In this document: one piece after another, positions 37,789 to 49,100 of the stretch
Layout of the letters: the number at the start of each line of letters is the position of its first letter
How positions within the stretch are numbered: position 1 is the stretch's first letter
Origin: Callipepla californica brunnescens
Lineage: Eukaryota; Chordata; Aves; Galliformes; Odontophoridae
Reading direction: 5' to 3'
NCBI GenBank assembly: GCA_023055505.1
Contig: JALIRH010000045.1
Span: forward strand, 434,001 to 498,000
Length of the DNA stretch: 64,000 nucleotides
Position numbers and translations under genes: made by a program
Notes under the pieces: generated by a model
Told to the model about the DNA's origin: nothing
The model's input: only the letters and a program-made list of their open reading frames with translations
Database searches by the model: none

Positions 37789-38235
37789 CACAGCCCTACA
37801 AATCCCAAAGCCATCCCCAAGCCAACCCTGTCCCAGCAAGACCCAAGGGCAGCCCCAGCCCAGCGAAGCTCAAAGGAAGCCTCAGCCCAGCAAAGTCCAA
37901 AGCCAAAGTGATCCCAGCAAAGCCCTGGCCAGGAAGATCCAAACCTATACCAAAGCCAGCCCCATCCCAGCAATCCCAAATTCATCCCAAAGGCAGACTC
38001 AAACCACCCAGCAAAGACCAAAGCCATCCCATACCAGCTCAGCAAAGACCAAAGCCATAGAAAGCTACACGGGCCCAGCAAAGCCCAAACTCAGCCCCAT
38101 CCCAGCAAAGCCCAAAGCCAACCCAAAGCCACTCCAAAGACTGCACCTGTCCAGCAACACCCAAAGCCATCTTAAATCCATCTTAAAGCCATCCCCAGCC
38201 CAACAAGGCACAAATATATCCCAAACTCAGCCCTC
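37789..38235 (+). repeat. Degenerate minisatellite, Pro/Lys/Ala-rich when read
   Basis: Repeats variants of CCCAGCAAAGCCCAAAGCCA with a loose period of about 20 bp. Because the unit lacks stop codons, two plus frames and one minus frame stay open over 300 bp or more (one from 37679 to 38341, 220 codons). No signal peptide or conserved domain is visible. The open frames are best explained by the repeat. Confidence 0.7.
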
Positions 38236-41200
38236 AACTAGGCTTCCTTTTAAGACATTTGTCCTACCCCTCTTCAAAACACTTGCTAGTTCATCTTCTG
38301 AAAGTATGGTCCAAACTACATATAGGATCAAGCAAAAATAGTGATTCTCAAGTGTTTCTGGTCTAGTATTACCCTACGACATGGACGACCTAACAGCCCG
38401 GGAGAACATGTAACATTCACACAAATGCACATGGCTCCTTGCTGCATCACTGGGCCTCATGATTTCCATGACTTTTGGAAAGTCATCCTGCAGCAAAAAT
38501 ACCTGCTCTCATTTTCTGCTACGTGTTCTCCGGTCTCCAGAATATTGCCAGGTTGCAGCCTGGGGAAGAAAGAAGATAGAGGAATGACTCCATTCCCTTT
38601 CCTCTCCATCCCTTCCCCCATCCCTGTGATGCATTCCTCCAGATGTCAGTGTAGACAGAGCATCTTCAAACAAGCCCAAGACCTGTAGTGTAGATGTGCT
38701 CACCTAGCCCAATTAGTCAGATTTACTGCCATTGGGAAAGGCAGCTCTGCCTCTCCTGCAGAGCACAGCTGGCCTTGTGTTTTGTACCTTATGTGTTTAT
38801 AAAACTGCTCTAAAGTATATAGTTTCAGAGACACAACATTCTCTGCCCATGCAGTGCTTTTTGTAGCAGACTTTTTCCCCAGAAAGTGCTGGATTTAACC
38901 TTGAGGCTCCTTTCCCATCAGCAGGACCTCACATACCTATTACCATTGGTCTACATACGCTCTTTCACCCTCTGCCATCTATTCTTGCTCACACAGCCCT
39001 ATGTGTAGACCACTTACACATGTGCTGGCTGCACTCAACCATTCTGTTCCTACCTTCCCTTTGTTCTGAGCTTCAAAATGATGAAAAATCACAACAATGT
39101 GCGAGAGGTCCTCCTGAGATGCTTCTTTTCAGGTGAATTCTGAACAGAACCCTTCAAGTTATCTGGAAATAATGTTCCAATTACCAACTGATGGGACAAG
39201 TGTCCTCTCCTTCCAGCCAAAGATCTCCCCTTTAAGAATAGAGTTGACTTGTATAGAGGAATAGAAAGTTAACAGAGAGGACTTTACAGCTTTATCACTG
39301 TATCAGAACTGTCTCTTTTTATGCCTGTTGCATAAGATGTATCCCCACATAATGAGTCAGTGCTATTTCTGGAAAAAAATTATGTTAAAGACAGTCTTTA
39401 TGGCCTTGTATTTACCAGAGATTGTGATAGGTTTAAGTGCTGGCTCTCTTTGCTCTAAGTTGTCATTGTCTCTAAAAGAATACATGGCTTAGGGCTTCAT
39501 CACATGATGAAAAAAACTCAACCACAGGCAGAACCATTTGTCATTCATTCTACTCCTCAAATACAAGGTCTAAGATGCCAGTTCCGCTCATATGTTTAGT
39601 AACAGCAGTACTATTAATAACAAAAAATATTTTTTATTATCAAGTCTGTGATTCATTGCTGCTCCTTAATGTTCCGGCTCAGTCTGCACAGAGGGTGAGA
39701 TGCATCCTTCCTGAAGGAACTAATAGGAAACACCTGGAACTAATAATTTCTCAAGATTTGCAAGCAATCAATACAGCCACAGATAAAGAACCTGAGCAGT
39801 CAAAATCATACAAGAATCACTGGCAAAGCCAAGGGAAAACCCAAATGTCTTTGAGTCTGAGTATGACAACAGCTACTACAGTATCAATGTTTTGAAAATG
39901 CAATCTCTTTTCTTAAACAAACAAAATAAAGAAAACAAAGCAGAAGCCAGCACAGAAAACCCAGCCCCTTGGCTATGAGCCCCTCTGAGATATCTTGGCA
40001 AAAATTTGGTACAGAAATGTTCATAACATTATCTGGAAGACAGAAAATGTCAATTGAGTGATGCAGGATTTCAATAACATGAGTTGTGATGAGTTTGTGA
40101 AAAGAGGGAAAGTAGAGGCAGGTGCATGCAATGTCAACACAATGGAGCATATTCCTATATCACTGGTGATGAAGCATGTTGAGAAGATACAGGGAAATAC
40201 AAAAAGATGTTCCTGTCTGAAGAACAGAAGTGATCAAACATCTGTGGAGTTCCTTCTTTAGATCACTCTGCTGAGGTGTTAATACAAGTTGCTGTCTCTA
40301 GATTAGGTAAGGACACATTGTCTTGGGGTGTCCAGCTATAATTAACTGAAACAAGAAGAACCACAGGGAGCAGAGGAGGAGAGTTTGTTTGTTAGTGTCA
40401 ATGGCAGGGAACATACGGGGGTCCCAATGACCAATGAACCTGAGAAAAGTTAGTGTTACCATTCATAAGTTAGCAGCAAACACTGCCCTCAGAAATACAG
40501 GGAATTTGAGTAGTTTAAAATGGAAGGGACTTAGATGGTTCATTCCTACTCTGGGGAAGCATTTCTTCATGTTTTTACATTCTTTACAATAATGATTTAC
40601 TTTAGGACTAATGGCTAGGACCAACAAAAAAACAGTTTCCTATTATTACTTCCAGTTAAATACTAGGACAAAATTCAGGTCTTCAAAACAATGAATTCAG
40701 ATGCTTCTGAGACTTGAAACCTCCAAAGACCCCATTGGTACTGAGGAACCCATCTTCTTACTTTCAGTTTCTGGCCATGCCCAGAGCTGCTCCAACGTGC
40801 AATTCAACATTTAGTGCCCAAGAGCCTATTTGCAATTCAAGCCCTCTCATGCCATCACTTAGTGCTGCATCATGGATCACAGGTCTTGCATGTCCTCTGA
40901 CTTCCCCAGCATGAACCCTCTCCATCAGCAACAAGCCCACATCATCCATCACTTGCTGTGTGATTTGAGTCAGCCTCGCATTGCCCATGCAATAAATCCA
41001 CCCAGGGCAGCTGTACTGCACCAGAATAGCTTTAGTTGCTAGGCTCAGGGTGTTGAAGCACATGGTGAAAACCAATCCAGGAGACTCCACATCCCCATCA
41101 CCTTCCCAGACACTTTGCTTCTTGCTTTGTTTGGTATGTTCTGGAATAGAAAGGAAGAGTATCTAAAAGGACAAAAAATGACAAAAGTTAGCACACCATC

Positions 41201-42049
41201 CTAGGTTATGACTTCATGGATGCATGGTACAAATGAAGACGTCTTTGAAACCCACCACTGTTTTTCTCATTTTTCTGCTCAATGGGTGATGTGCAACATG
41301 TTGGAGTTCATAATAAATGAAGTCTCCAGGTTTGGAGTCTTGGATCACTTTTCTACATCTGTTAACATGTAGAATAATGATTTCATGACTTGACATTGTC
41401 TTGTAGTGTCAAGAAATTAATAAAGAGCACTTCTTGTTATTCTTGATGGAAAACCAAGATCTTGATGATGGGAAAATCCTGTTTCTCTGTTGTCTGAGTG
41501 TCCACATGTGCTCCAACCAATCATTCAATTCAGATTTCAAAAGCTTTCCCGAAATTAATTTCTGCAGTATTTTGGATCCTGCCCCACCCATCCTATGGGA
41601 TGTCAATGACCTGTAATATCACCTGAAATATCAAACTTCAATCTGCCCCTTTTTTTTTTTATTATTATTTTAATGGTTGAAATACTTTCACTGGTTACTT
41701 CAGTCATTATTCTGTCTGTGGAGCTCTAAAATATCAGCCAGGACAGATTCTTGCTTCAGAGACTTCCCAAAACTTAAATCTGTGCCTCCAAATTCCCATT
41801 TGAATATCATTCCTTAATTAATCTGAAGTGCTCGAATTCAGTAAAACAAAGCTGGTGTTAAGTAAGAAATTAAGTAAGAAATTTTATAGCTAACCTCTAT
41901 AGCTTTCAAAACCACGAGGTGCATTGGGCTGCCCAAGATCTTGCACCTTTGCTGCAACAACTCCCCTGCGCAACATTGATTGGCCAGCACCTCTCCATGG
42001 TTATAAAGTGGGCAGCTCCATTGCAGTGGAGATGTAATGGTTGAGAATT

Positions 42050-42182
42050 CTTTAATTTCAATACAGGATACTCTAAGATTCCACAATTCTCTGATTCCAA
42101 TTCAGGATATTCTGTGATTCCATAATTCTATGATTTCATGGTTCTCCAGTACCAATTCTGTGATTCCACGATTCTACAAATT
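42050..42182 (+). repeat. Degenerate array of CR1 tail units upstream of WNT3
   Basis: About seven variants of ATTCTGTGATTCCA in succession, some separated by AATTCAGGATA. It ends about 540 bp upstream of the predicted WNT3 promoter block. No CR1 body was recognised before it. Confidence 0.65.
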
Positions 42183-42719
42183 CATCTTTCTGCGTCCAGA
42201 GATGCACTTCATGAGAAACTGAATAATGGGACATCTCTCACTCTTGACATGATATTAGTTATTTTCCTCAAAAGAAATCCAGGCTGCCACTGCCTCCTTC
42301 CTCCACCCATCCCAACCCACAGTGGGCACTGCAAAATTCAGTTAAAGTTTACAACTGGTTTTGTCAGTTTACAACCAGTTTTGTCCATGTGACTCAGATG
42401 AATACATGGATAAAAGAGGGATATTTTGCCTCCTTGGTGCTCCTGCAAGGGTTAATGCTCACATCCCTCTAAAGAATAAGTTGTCTATCTCACCCCCACC
42501 ATGAAATTAAGTGGAATCACAGCCGTCCTCCATCCTTACCTTGCAGTGCCTTGGCCAGCAGTCTGTGCATCCTGAGTTTCTTGGGGGAGGGGGGGAGGGG
42601 GGGTGAAATAAAAGGGAAAAAATAGGAAAAGAGGGAAAAAAAAAGAAAAACCCACCACCAATCCCACTGCCTCTTGCAAAGATGGTCTGTCGGTGGGAGA
42701 GAGGAACAAAGTTGTGGGG

Positions 42720-42860
42720 TGGAGGGGGAGGAGAAGATGATTGACAGCGCTGAGCGGAGACTCATCCCTCACCTTGGGCCATGCGGTCTGATTGGCTGCC
42801 GGCTGACATCCCCGAGCCCTGCACTTTTTAATAGACGCTTTGGGATGATCTACAGGGAAA
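42720..42860 (+). promoter_or_regulatory. WNT3: Likely WNT3 core promoter
   Basis: An inverted CCAAT box (ATTGGCTG) lies at 42791-42798 and a TATA-like TTTTTAATAG at 42825-42833. Together they predict a start near 42855-42865, about 200 bp upstream of the ATG. A G-run block (GGGGGAGGGGGG type) at 42581-42602 lies further up. The spacing is plausible but the start site is inferred. Confidence 0.45.
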
Positions 42861-42928
42861 AGGCTTGGAGAGGTGTGTTTCTGACAAGCCACAAAGTCAT
42901 CCGCACTTCAAGGGACTTTGTTTCACTC

Positions 42929-42978
42929 TTTTTTTTTTTTTCCTTTTTTTTTTCTTTTTCTTTTTTTTTTTTTTTTTT
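42929..42978 (+). repeat. T-rich tract in the predicted WNT3 5' UTR
   Basis: Almost continuous T with a few C, about 50 bp. If the predicted start site is right, it would form a U-rich stretch in the WNT3 leader. Confidence 0.85.
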
Positions 42979-43005
42979 ATGGAAGGGGGGTGTTCTTCAT
43001 TCTGA
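42979..43005 (+). other. Possible upstream ORF 1 in the WNT3 5' UTR
   Basis: ATG GAA GGG ... TTC TGA, eight codons, starting right after a long T tract and ending 58 bp before the WNT3 start. If transcription starts near 42860 it is part of the leader and could reduce translation of WNT3. Function is inferred only. Confidence 0.3.
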
Positions 43006-43011
43006 CACTTA

Positions 43012-43023
43012 ATGTTTTGCTGA
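43012..43023 (+). other. Possible upstream ORF 2 in the WNT3 5' UTR
   Basis: ATG TTT TGC TGA, a three-codon minimal frame 40 bp before the WNT3 ATG. It may be noise. Confidence 0.2.
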
Positions 43024-43063
43024 AAACTTCGCGGCGATTTTCCCCTTGCACCAGTGTGGACTG

Positions 43064-43143
43064 ATGGATTACCACCTGCTTGGATTAATTTTGTCTTTTC
43101 TCTTCAATGGCACAAAGGTCTTAGCGGGTTACCCCATTTGGTG
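43064..43143 (+). CDS. WNT3: WNT3 coding exon 1 (signal peptide)
   Basis: 80 nt starting at ATG 43064, with G at +4. It encodes MDYHLLGLILSFLFNGTKVL then AGYPIW and two bases of Trp27. The donor GTAAGA starts at 43144, so the final TGG codon is completed by the first base of exon 2. The hydrophobic core fits a signal peptide cleaved just before GYPIWW. Confidence 0.93.
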
Positions 43144-46100
43144 GTAAGATTCCTTCCCCCCTTCCCTCTTTCTATGATTGATTAATGAATTAATTAATTA
43201 TTAGCTATGGGATCTGTGTGCATGCATGTTTCTTTTCACCCTGAGCTGGTCATGATTGCATGTTCAATTCTAAGCTTAATTTCTTGAGATTTGCTTGCTA
43301 ATTAATGAAAAGTTTGGGGATGATTTTTAAAGGGTAATGCCTACGTTTCCCCTTGCGCAAATGGAGTCTTCCCCACCACTCTTAATTTCTCCATTTTCAT
43401 CACTGTAGCGATAGGCATTTGTTTGAGATGTTAAAGGATGTGTTGTTATTTTCCTGTGAAATAGAAATTTTGGCTGTTGCATGGCTGTTTCGCAGCTATT
43501 TCCTTCCTTTCCAATAATCCTCCTCCTCCTCCAAAAAAAATTAATCATGTTTTCCTTTTGGCCACTGCAGTTTTTTGGACTTATTTCTCTTCTTTTGTTG
43601 CATTCTGTTCTGTGATTTAGTCCAGCAAACGATCTGAGAACGCAAATGGCACCTGAGAAAATGTTCGTTAGCAAAATTCCTCTAAGATGGGTTTTGTTCT
43701 TTCTAATTATGGAAACGTCACTTAATTTCTCGCACTAACAATAACACTAATAAAAGAATAGGCTATGTCTTATAACAAATAACCTGAGTTTCTTATTTTA
43801 AGAATAAATATATCAATATAAATAAATAAATTTCCAAAAGAAAGCAGTTAAAAACAGAAAAGAAATAGAGAATAAAACATTTGATGTCATTTAAGCAAGC
43901 AATTGCATAACAGAATATTTCAGTTAATTTCCCTGTTTATCATGTAGGATTTCTCATTGGAATATATCTCATTAAGTTTCTGTGTGTGCCAGGTGGGGGC
44001 TTTAGACCTAACAATTCACAGAGCAAAGAGGGAGAGGTTGGAATTGGTGCTACAGAGATCACTGGGTTACTTCCATCTTTTTCCAGAAAAGTCCTTTTTT
44101 TTAAATTCCTGAAGGAGATCGTTTCAGTGCCAACATGGAGATGGCAAGAAGTAGGTGGGAGTGAACTTGGAAATGGACTGCCATGTCTGGGAGTATTTAG
44201 GGATGTGCACGGAAAGCCTATGTTTAAAATAATCTGCTTATTGAGAATGAAAATACACTGTTCCCAAAGAGAAAGACCAAGAATACAATGAGAATGCTCA
44301 GGAAGCATTTAAAGCTCTGCAGGTTCATGAAATGGCTAAATCACAGCATGTTTTCCCAAAGAATGAAACGCCCTGGAACTGCACAGGGCAACGGGATTCT
44401 CTGAGTGAGGAACCCAAATCTGCTGGACAAAAAGGTCTGATATTTCCTATGAAAATATCCCTGTTAGCAAAATGTCTCTCCCTGTTCTCAGGAGAAGACT
44501 ATGCAGAAAGGTGCATGCCCCACATCCTTGCCTTGCTTCAAATCCCTAAAGTTCAGCTCAAGTAAATAATGCAGAGGACGCATAAGATGGACAGAAATAG
44601 ATGGGGCAAGGCAAGCAGAGTCCATGGAAAAGGTTTGGATCAAACAAGATATCCACGCTATTTTGTTCAATACATTTGCATCTGGCTTTTTTTTTTTTTT
44701 TTTTTTTCTTCCAGCAATTATGGCTTTATCCAACGTGCCAGAGAATCTCCACTGCTCTAAAATGAGAGATCTATGGAGGGTCAAAGGGAAGGGGACGGGC
44801 TCTGTGATATGTCGTCTTCACAGTCCATTGGTCTTTAGGTGTTGAGCAGCGTACAAAGGGCTCAGCTCAGCCTGAGCAAATTTGGAACACGGCATCATCT
44901 CGGTGCCCTGCACTGATCTCCTACGCCCATCCAGGTCGGGTGGAACAGGAGGTAGATAGATGGAGCTATCCGTGCTATTTGGCCATAGGGCCAACTCTTC
45001 TACACCTAACCATAATACTACAGAAGTGAAAAGGAACAAATGGGGCAGATATGGGAAAATTTGTCTATATGCTCCCCATGGGAGTGCTGGCATACAATCA
45101 TAGGATCATTTGAGTTGGAAGGGACCCTTAAAGGTCATCTCATCCAACTCTCCTGCAATGAACAGGAGATGTGCTTCCTCAGATAGGTGTTCAGCATTTA
45201 TGCGTCTACATCATTAATGCTAAAGGAGAGATGGAGAGATGCAGAGAGGCCAAGGAGACACAGTACTGCAGATCTTCCTATCCCTTCAGATGGAAGAAAA
45301 GTGTGCAGCAAGGCCATAGCTGGCAGGCACAGCCTCTTAGGTGCTTCTTGGGAGCTCTTAGAGGCCTAAGAAGGCAACTCCAGTAAAAAACACTGAATGC
45401 TCTTCTGTTCCATCAGCATTATCCACCTTTGAATGAGGCAAGGATGCATGAAGACCTCCATCAGGGGTCTATCCTGGGGAAAGGGGCTATATTCAGAGCC
45501 ACAGATGAAAGGAAGTAAAGAATTCAGCCCCAGTCCTCTTGCGTCTCCTGAGATCACACTGTGACTCACATAGTGAATACACCTGACCCATATTTTTTCA
45601 TCCCTAAGCAGGTGGAAGAATGGAAAATCCCATCATACGTTATCAAATTTAATTCAACCCTTTTAAGAGAGTTTGGAGGTCTTGGCAGCTCTCTGATGTT
45701 CCCTGTGGCACTGGGCCCTTAGGAAAAGACAGATAGAAATTTAAAAACATATCCTCACTCATCCCACACATCTTCCTTAGGAAAAGCACTTATGTGAAAA
45801 GCATTTGAACATAGGTGCAGTTTGAGGTGACATGTAACTTGTCTTCTTTAGCTTTCAGTGTCTCACTTGTCTTTAATTGCAAGATGAATGCTTTCCATTT
45901 GAATCCTTCATTAAAAGTGCTATTTGATGAAGTTAAGTACATGCCTAAGGGAACCTATGAAACAGCATGTGAAATCCAGGAGTGACTTCATGGCTATCAG
46001 TATCTCAGGGCTCATTTGCTCTGTCCAAGAGGATACAGAGGGTTCTGCAGCAGCCTGTGGCTCAGCTTGGGCCTGGTTTAAAATGCAGTGGGTTGGCATT

Positions 46101-49100
46101 CATACTGTAAGCACACTTTTACCCTCAGTTTCCCAAAGATCATGGCTCTAAACAGATCTGGAAATAGAGACTGTGACCAGTGAAACTCTAAAGAATTGTA
46201 AATCACTTCTGTAAATGCTACGTTGAAAGAATTGCAATGGGATTTGCCTCTCAGGAAGGTATAATCCAACTGGATGTAAATCACCAAAGGATTGATGCTG
46301 ATGGAAAGATGTTGCCTCTGTACTGACCACCTACTAATCTACCTTAAGTCTGATCTTGGAAAGGATGATATCAGACTAGATGACTTTTAAAGATCCCCTC
46401 CACCTAAATCAGTTCTATGACTCTGTGATCTGACCTCTCTCTGTCTGTGGAGACAGGCAAACAGTTTATACCATCTAAACACCTGTTTTCCAATGGCTCT
46501 TTAAGGGATGAGGTAAATCTGATGCGGATCAGCCCCTGCACATGTGCATGAACTCATTCATTACCTGTGATTTTCCTAAAGAGTCTGAAATGGGAAGGAT
46601 TTGGCTGCATAATTCACATATCCCATATATAGACAGTTACAGCCTATGTTCCTTAAATTACTAAATTACTCAAAGTTTAATTTTAGCCTTCTGCTGGTAG
46701 ATGTGATTTTATTTTATTTTATTTTATTTTATTTTATTTTATTTTATTTTTTATTTTTTTTTTTTTTCTGATTTGGTCTAAGGTTTATTTTGTATCTACA
46801 AATAGATGTGGTTTAATAATACTCAAGTTTTGAGGTAACTTTTAATTACCTCTGATATAGGGTACCAGGATATATTATTTCAGGGTGTTTCCTGGAATTT
46901 TTCAGGCTGGAATTTTTCAGGTTAATGGATTGTTGGTGCAGTTCCTTTGCCACCTCTGAAACCATGAAAGATCTCTGATTTGCTCAGCAAATTTTTCATT
47001 GTAAAGGAACCTAATTCTCTCCTTTCTTTCTTGAAGGTGGGTTTCCTGATTTGCTACCTTATCTTTTTTCAGTTCTCTGATTCTGGTTTCAATTAATCTT
47101 ACAAATATAATCAAGTCTCCTTGGCACCTTTCCCAGTTTGGACCTTTCATTTTTGAGTGAGAAACACTTTCCCTGAGCCACTGAGCATTGCACTGGCTTA
47201 GGCACTGGTGATTATTCCAAGAAATAGATCTCTCAAGTTTAGAACAGAAGGGGTTAGTAATAGCTGATAAACTCTATTTTTTGTCTTGATCCCATTTCTG
47301 TGTCTCATAGCCATGCAGTTTTCCTGGATCTACTACAGATTTTTCATACCTCAGCCATGTAATTACCTTATCCCTGTTTTCCACTTGATTTCCTTCCCTT
47401 GTTTGTTGAGGATTTCAACAGTTTGGTTATTCCTTTTATATTCTTTCTTAGATTTCCAACCATATCTTTAATTTCCAGCTGATTATTGCACTGTGTGTCC
47501 TCTGACCTTACTGTCTTTGGTAATAGATTAATGAATTTTGCTCAAATACATGAGATTTGTATTTAACAAGTTGTTTATGTAGTATACTGAGAATCCACAT
47601 GACTGGTTGTCTCATGCCATAATGCCAACCATTACTCAACCTTTGAAATTTTGTACCAAGTTGTAAGACCAAGGTAAACGTGGCACTGCCTTGATGGTAT
47701 TCCCCACCATATCACTTGTCTAATGTACTTAACTGCACTGTATTAATTACTATTATTTAGTTCAGTTCATGTGGCCTGGCTCAAAGTTGTATAGATACAT
47801 CTTTAACAAGCATCCATTGTGTGATGGTCAGGTGGTCATAGTTTTGTATCTTTGGTGTCCAACCCTGCCTGATTTTAGTTTTAATTCCCTCTTAGAATCA
47901 TAAAATGTTAAGGTTGGAAAAGACCACTGCAATCATCAAGTCCAGCCTCAACCCATCCCCACCATGCCCAGCCTTCTCTTTGAGTAATACCAGGCCATTA
48001 ATTCTCACTAATAAGCCAGCATCCCAGTTCAACCTGGCATGACATACTGTCCCACCTAATAGAAAGTCCCTATCCCTCCACCCAGTTTCCCAGGGAGTTC
48101 TAGATTCAGTTAAGCTCAATATGGCCAGTAATAGCTATAAAGAATTCCAGATCCACAATGATTAAAAAGACATCAAAGGGTGAATATTCTGAGCAACAAT
48201 ATCAGCCTGTTAAAAATAGATACCATTTTTTTTTCAGTTTAAGGACATCTAATCTGCACAGAATTGATAGAGGTTAGACATTTTATTGCAGCTATCTTAG
48301 AAGTGAACATTACTGGGACATGGTTTAGTGAGCAATATTGGTGGTAGCTGGATGGTTGGATTTGGTGATCTTAGAGGCCTTTTCCAAACTTAGTGATTCA
48401 GTGATCCTATGGCTCTATTATGAGTGGCTCTCTGCAGTCGGTATTCCAGTGCTTGATGTTTGACATGTAGAATTGTTCAACATCTACAAGCTTTGCACCT
48501 TGCTGCTCGGTTTCTTGGTCAGATTTCTATGGACATGTTGGTAGATTGACAATGGAAGAGGAGATCAGGAGATCTTTTCACGAATAAGAAAATGTTGAGA
48601 ATGTCGCTATTTCAGTCCACTACTACATCCCAAGGTCTGTTTGCAGTCTGATCATTGTGTTTTCCAAAAATGGAATACAAAATGAGAAAATCCTAGAGGC
48701 AAACCAACAGAAACAAGCAACAAGAAGCGTTGAATTGCTTCAGATGAGAAGACAGTATTTACTTTAGATTTTTAGCTTGGGGAAATTCAGTTATGAGTAT
48801 GTGTAATACAGATCTTGAATTGATAATGGGAGTGTGCCTAAGAAAGGAAGCTTGTTGCTCAGGATAGAAGACCCTAAGGTTGCCAGTGAGATTATCAGGC
48901 TGAAGCTTGATTTTTCACCACCATAAACCACCAGGATGAATAGTAGATCTGGTTTCCAGAAGATTCAGCTTTTTTTTTTCCTCTGTTACATCTGACACAA
49001 AATACTTTAAGATCCAGTCCATCCAGATACTGCAGAGCTCAGTATCATATTCTCAGCAGCATCCACTCTAAATTACATCCCAAAGTATTGAATAGTTGGA

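Larger units (their letters stand above)
29700..42720. other. Spacer between the WNT9B and WNT3 promoters
   Basis: 13 kb without a supported gene. It holds CR1 fragments (29740, 30304, 30856, 36305, 36769, 42050), a purine tract (32931-33062), a mariner 3' end (34695-34870), the telomere-like region (34971-35665), the repeat-free block at 37245 and the minisatellite at 37789-38235. I recognise nothing in 31.0-32.9, 33.1-34.6 or 38.3-41.9 kb. Confidence 0.85.
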
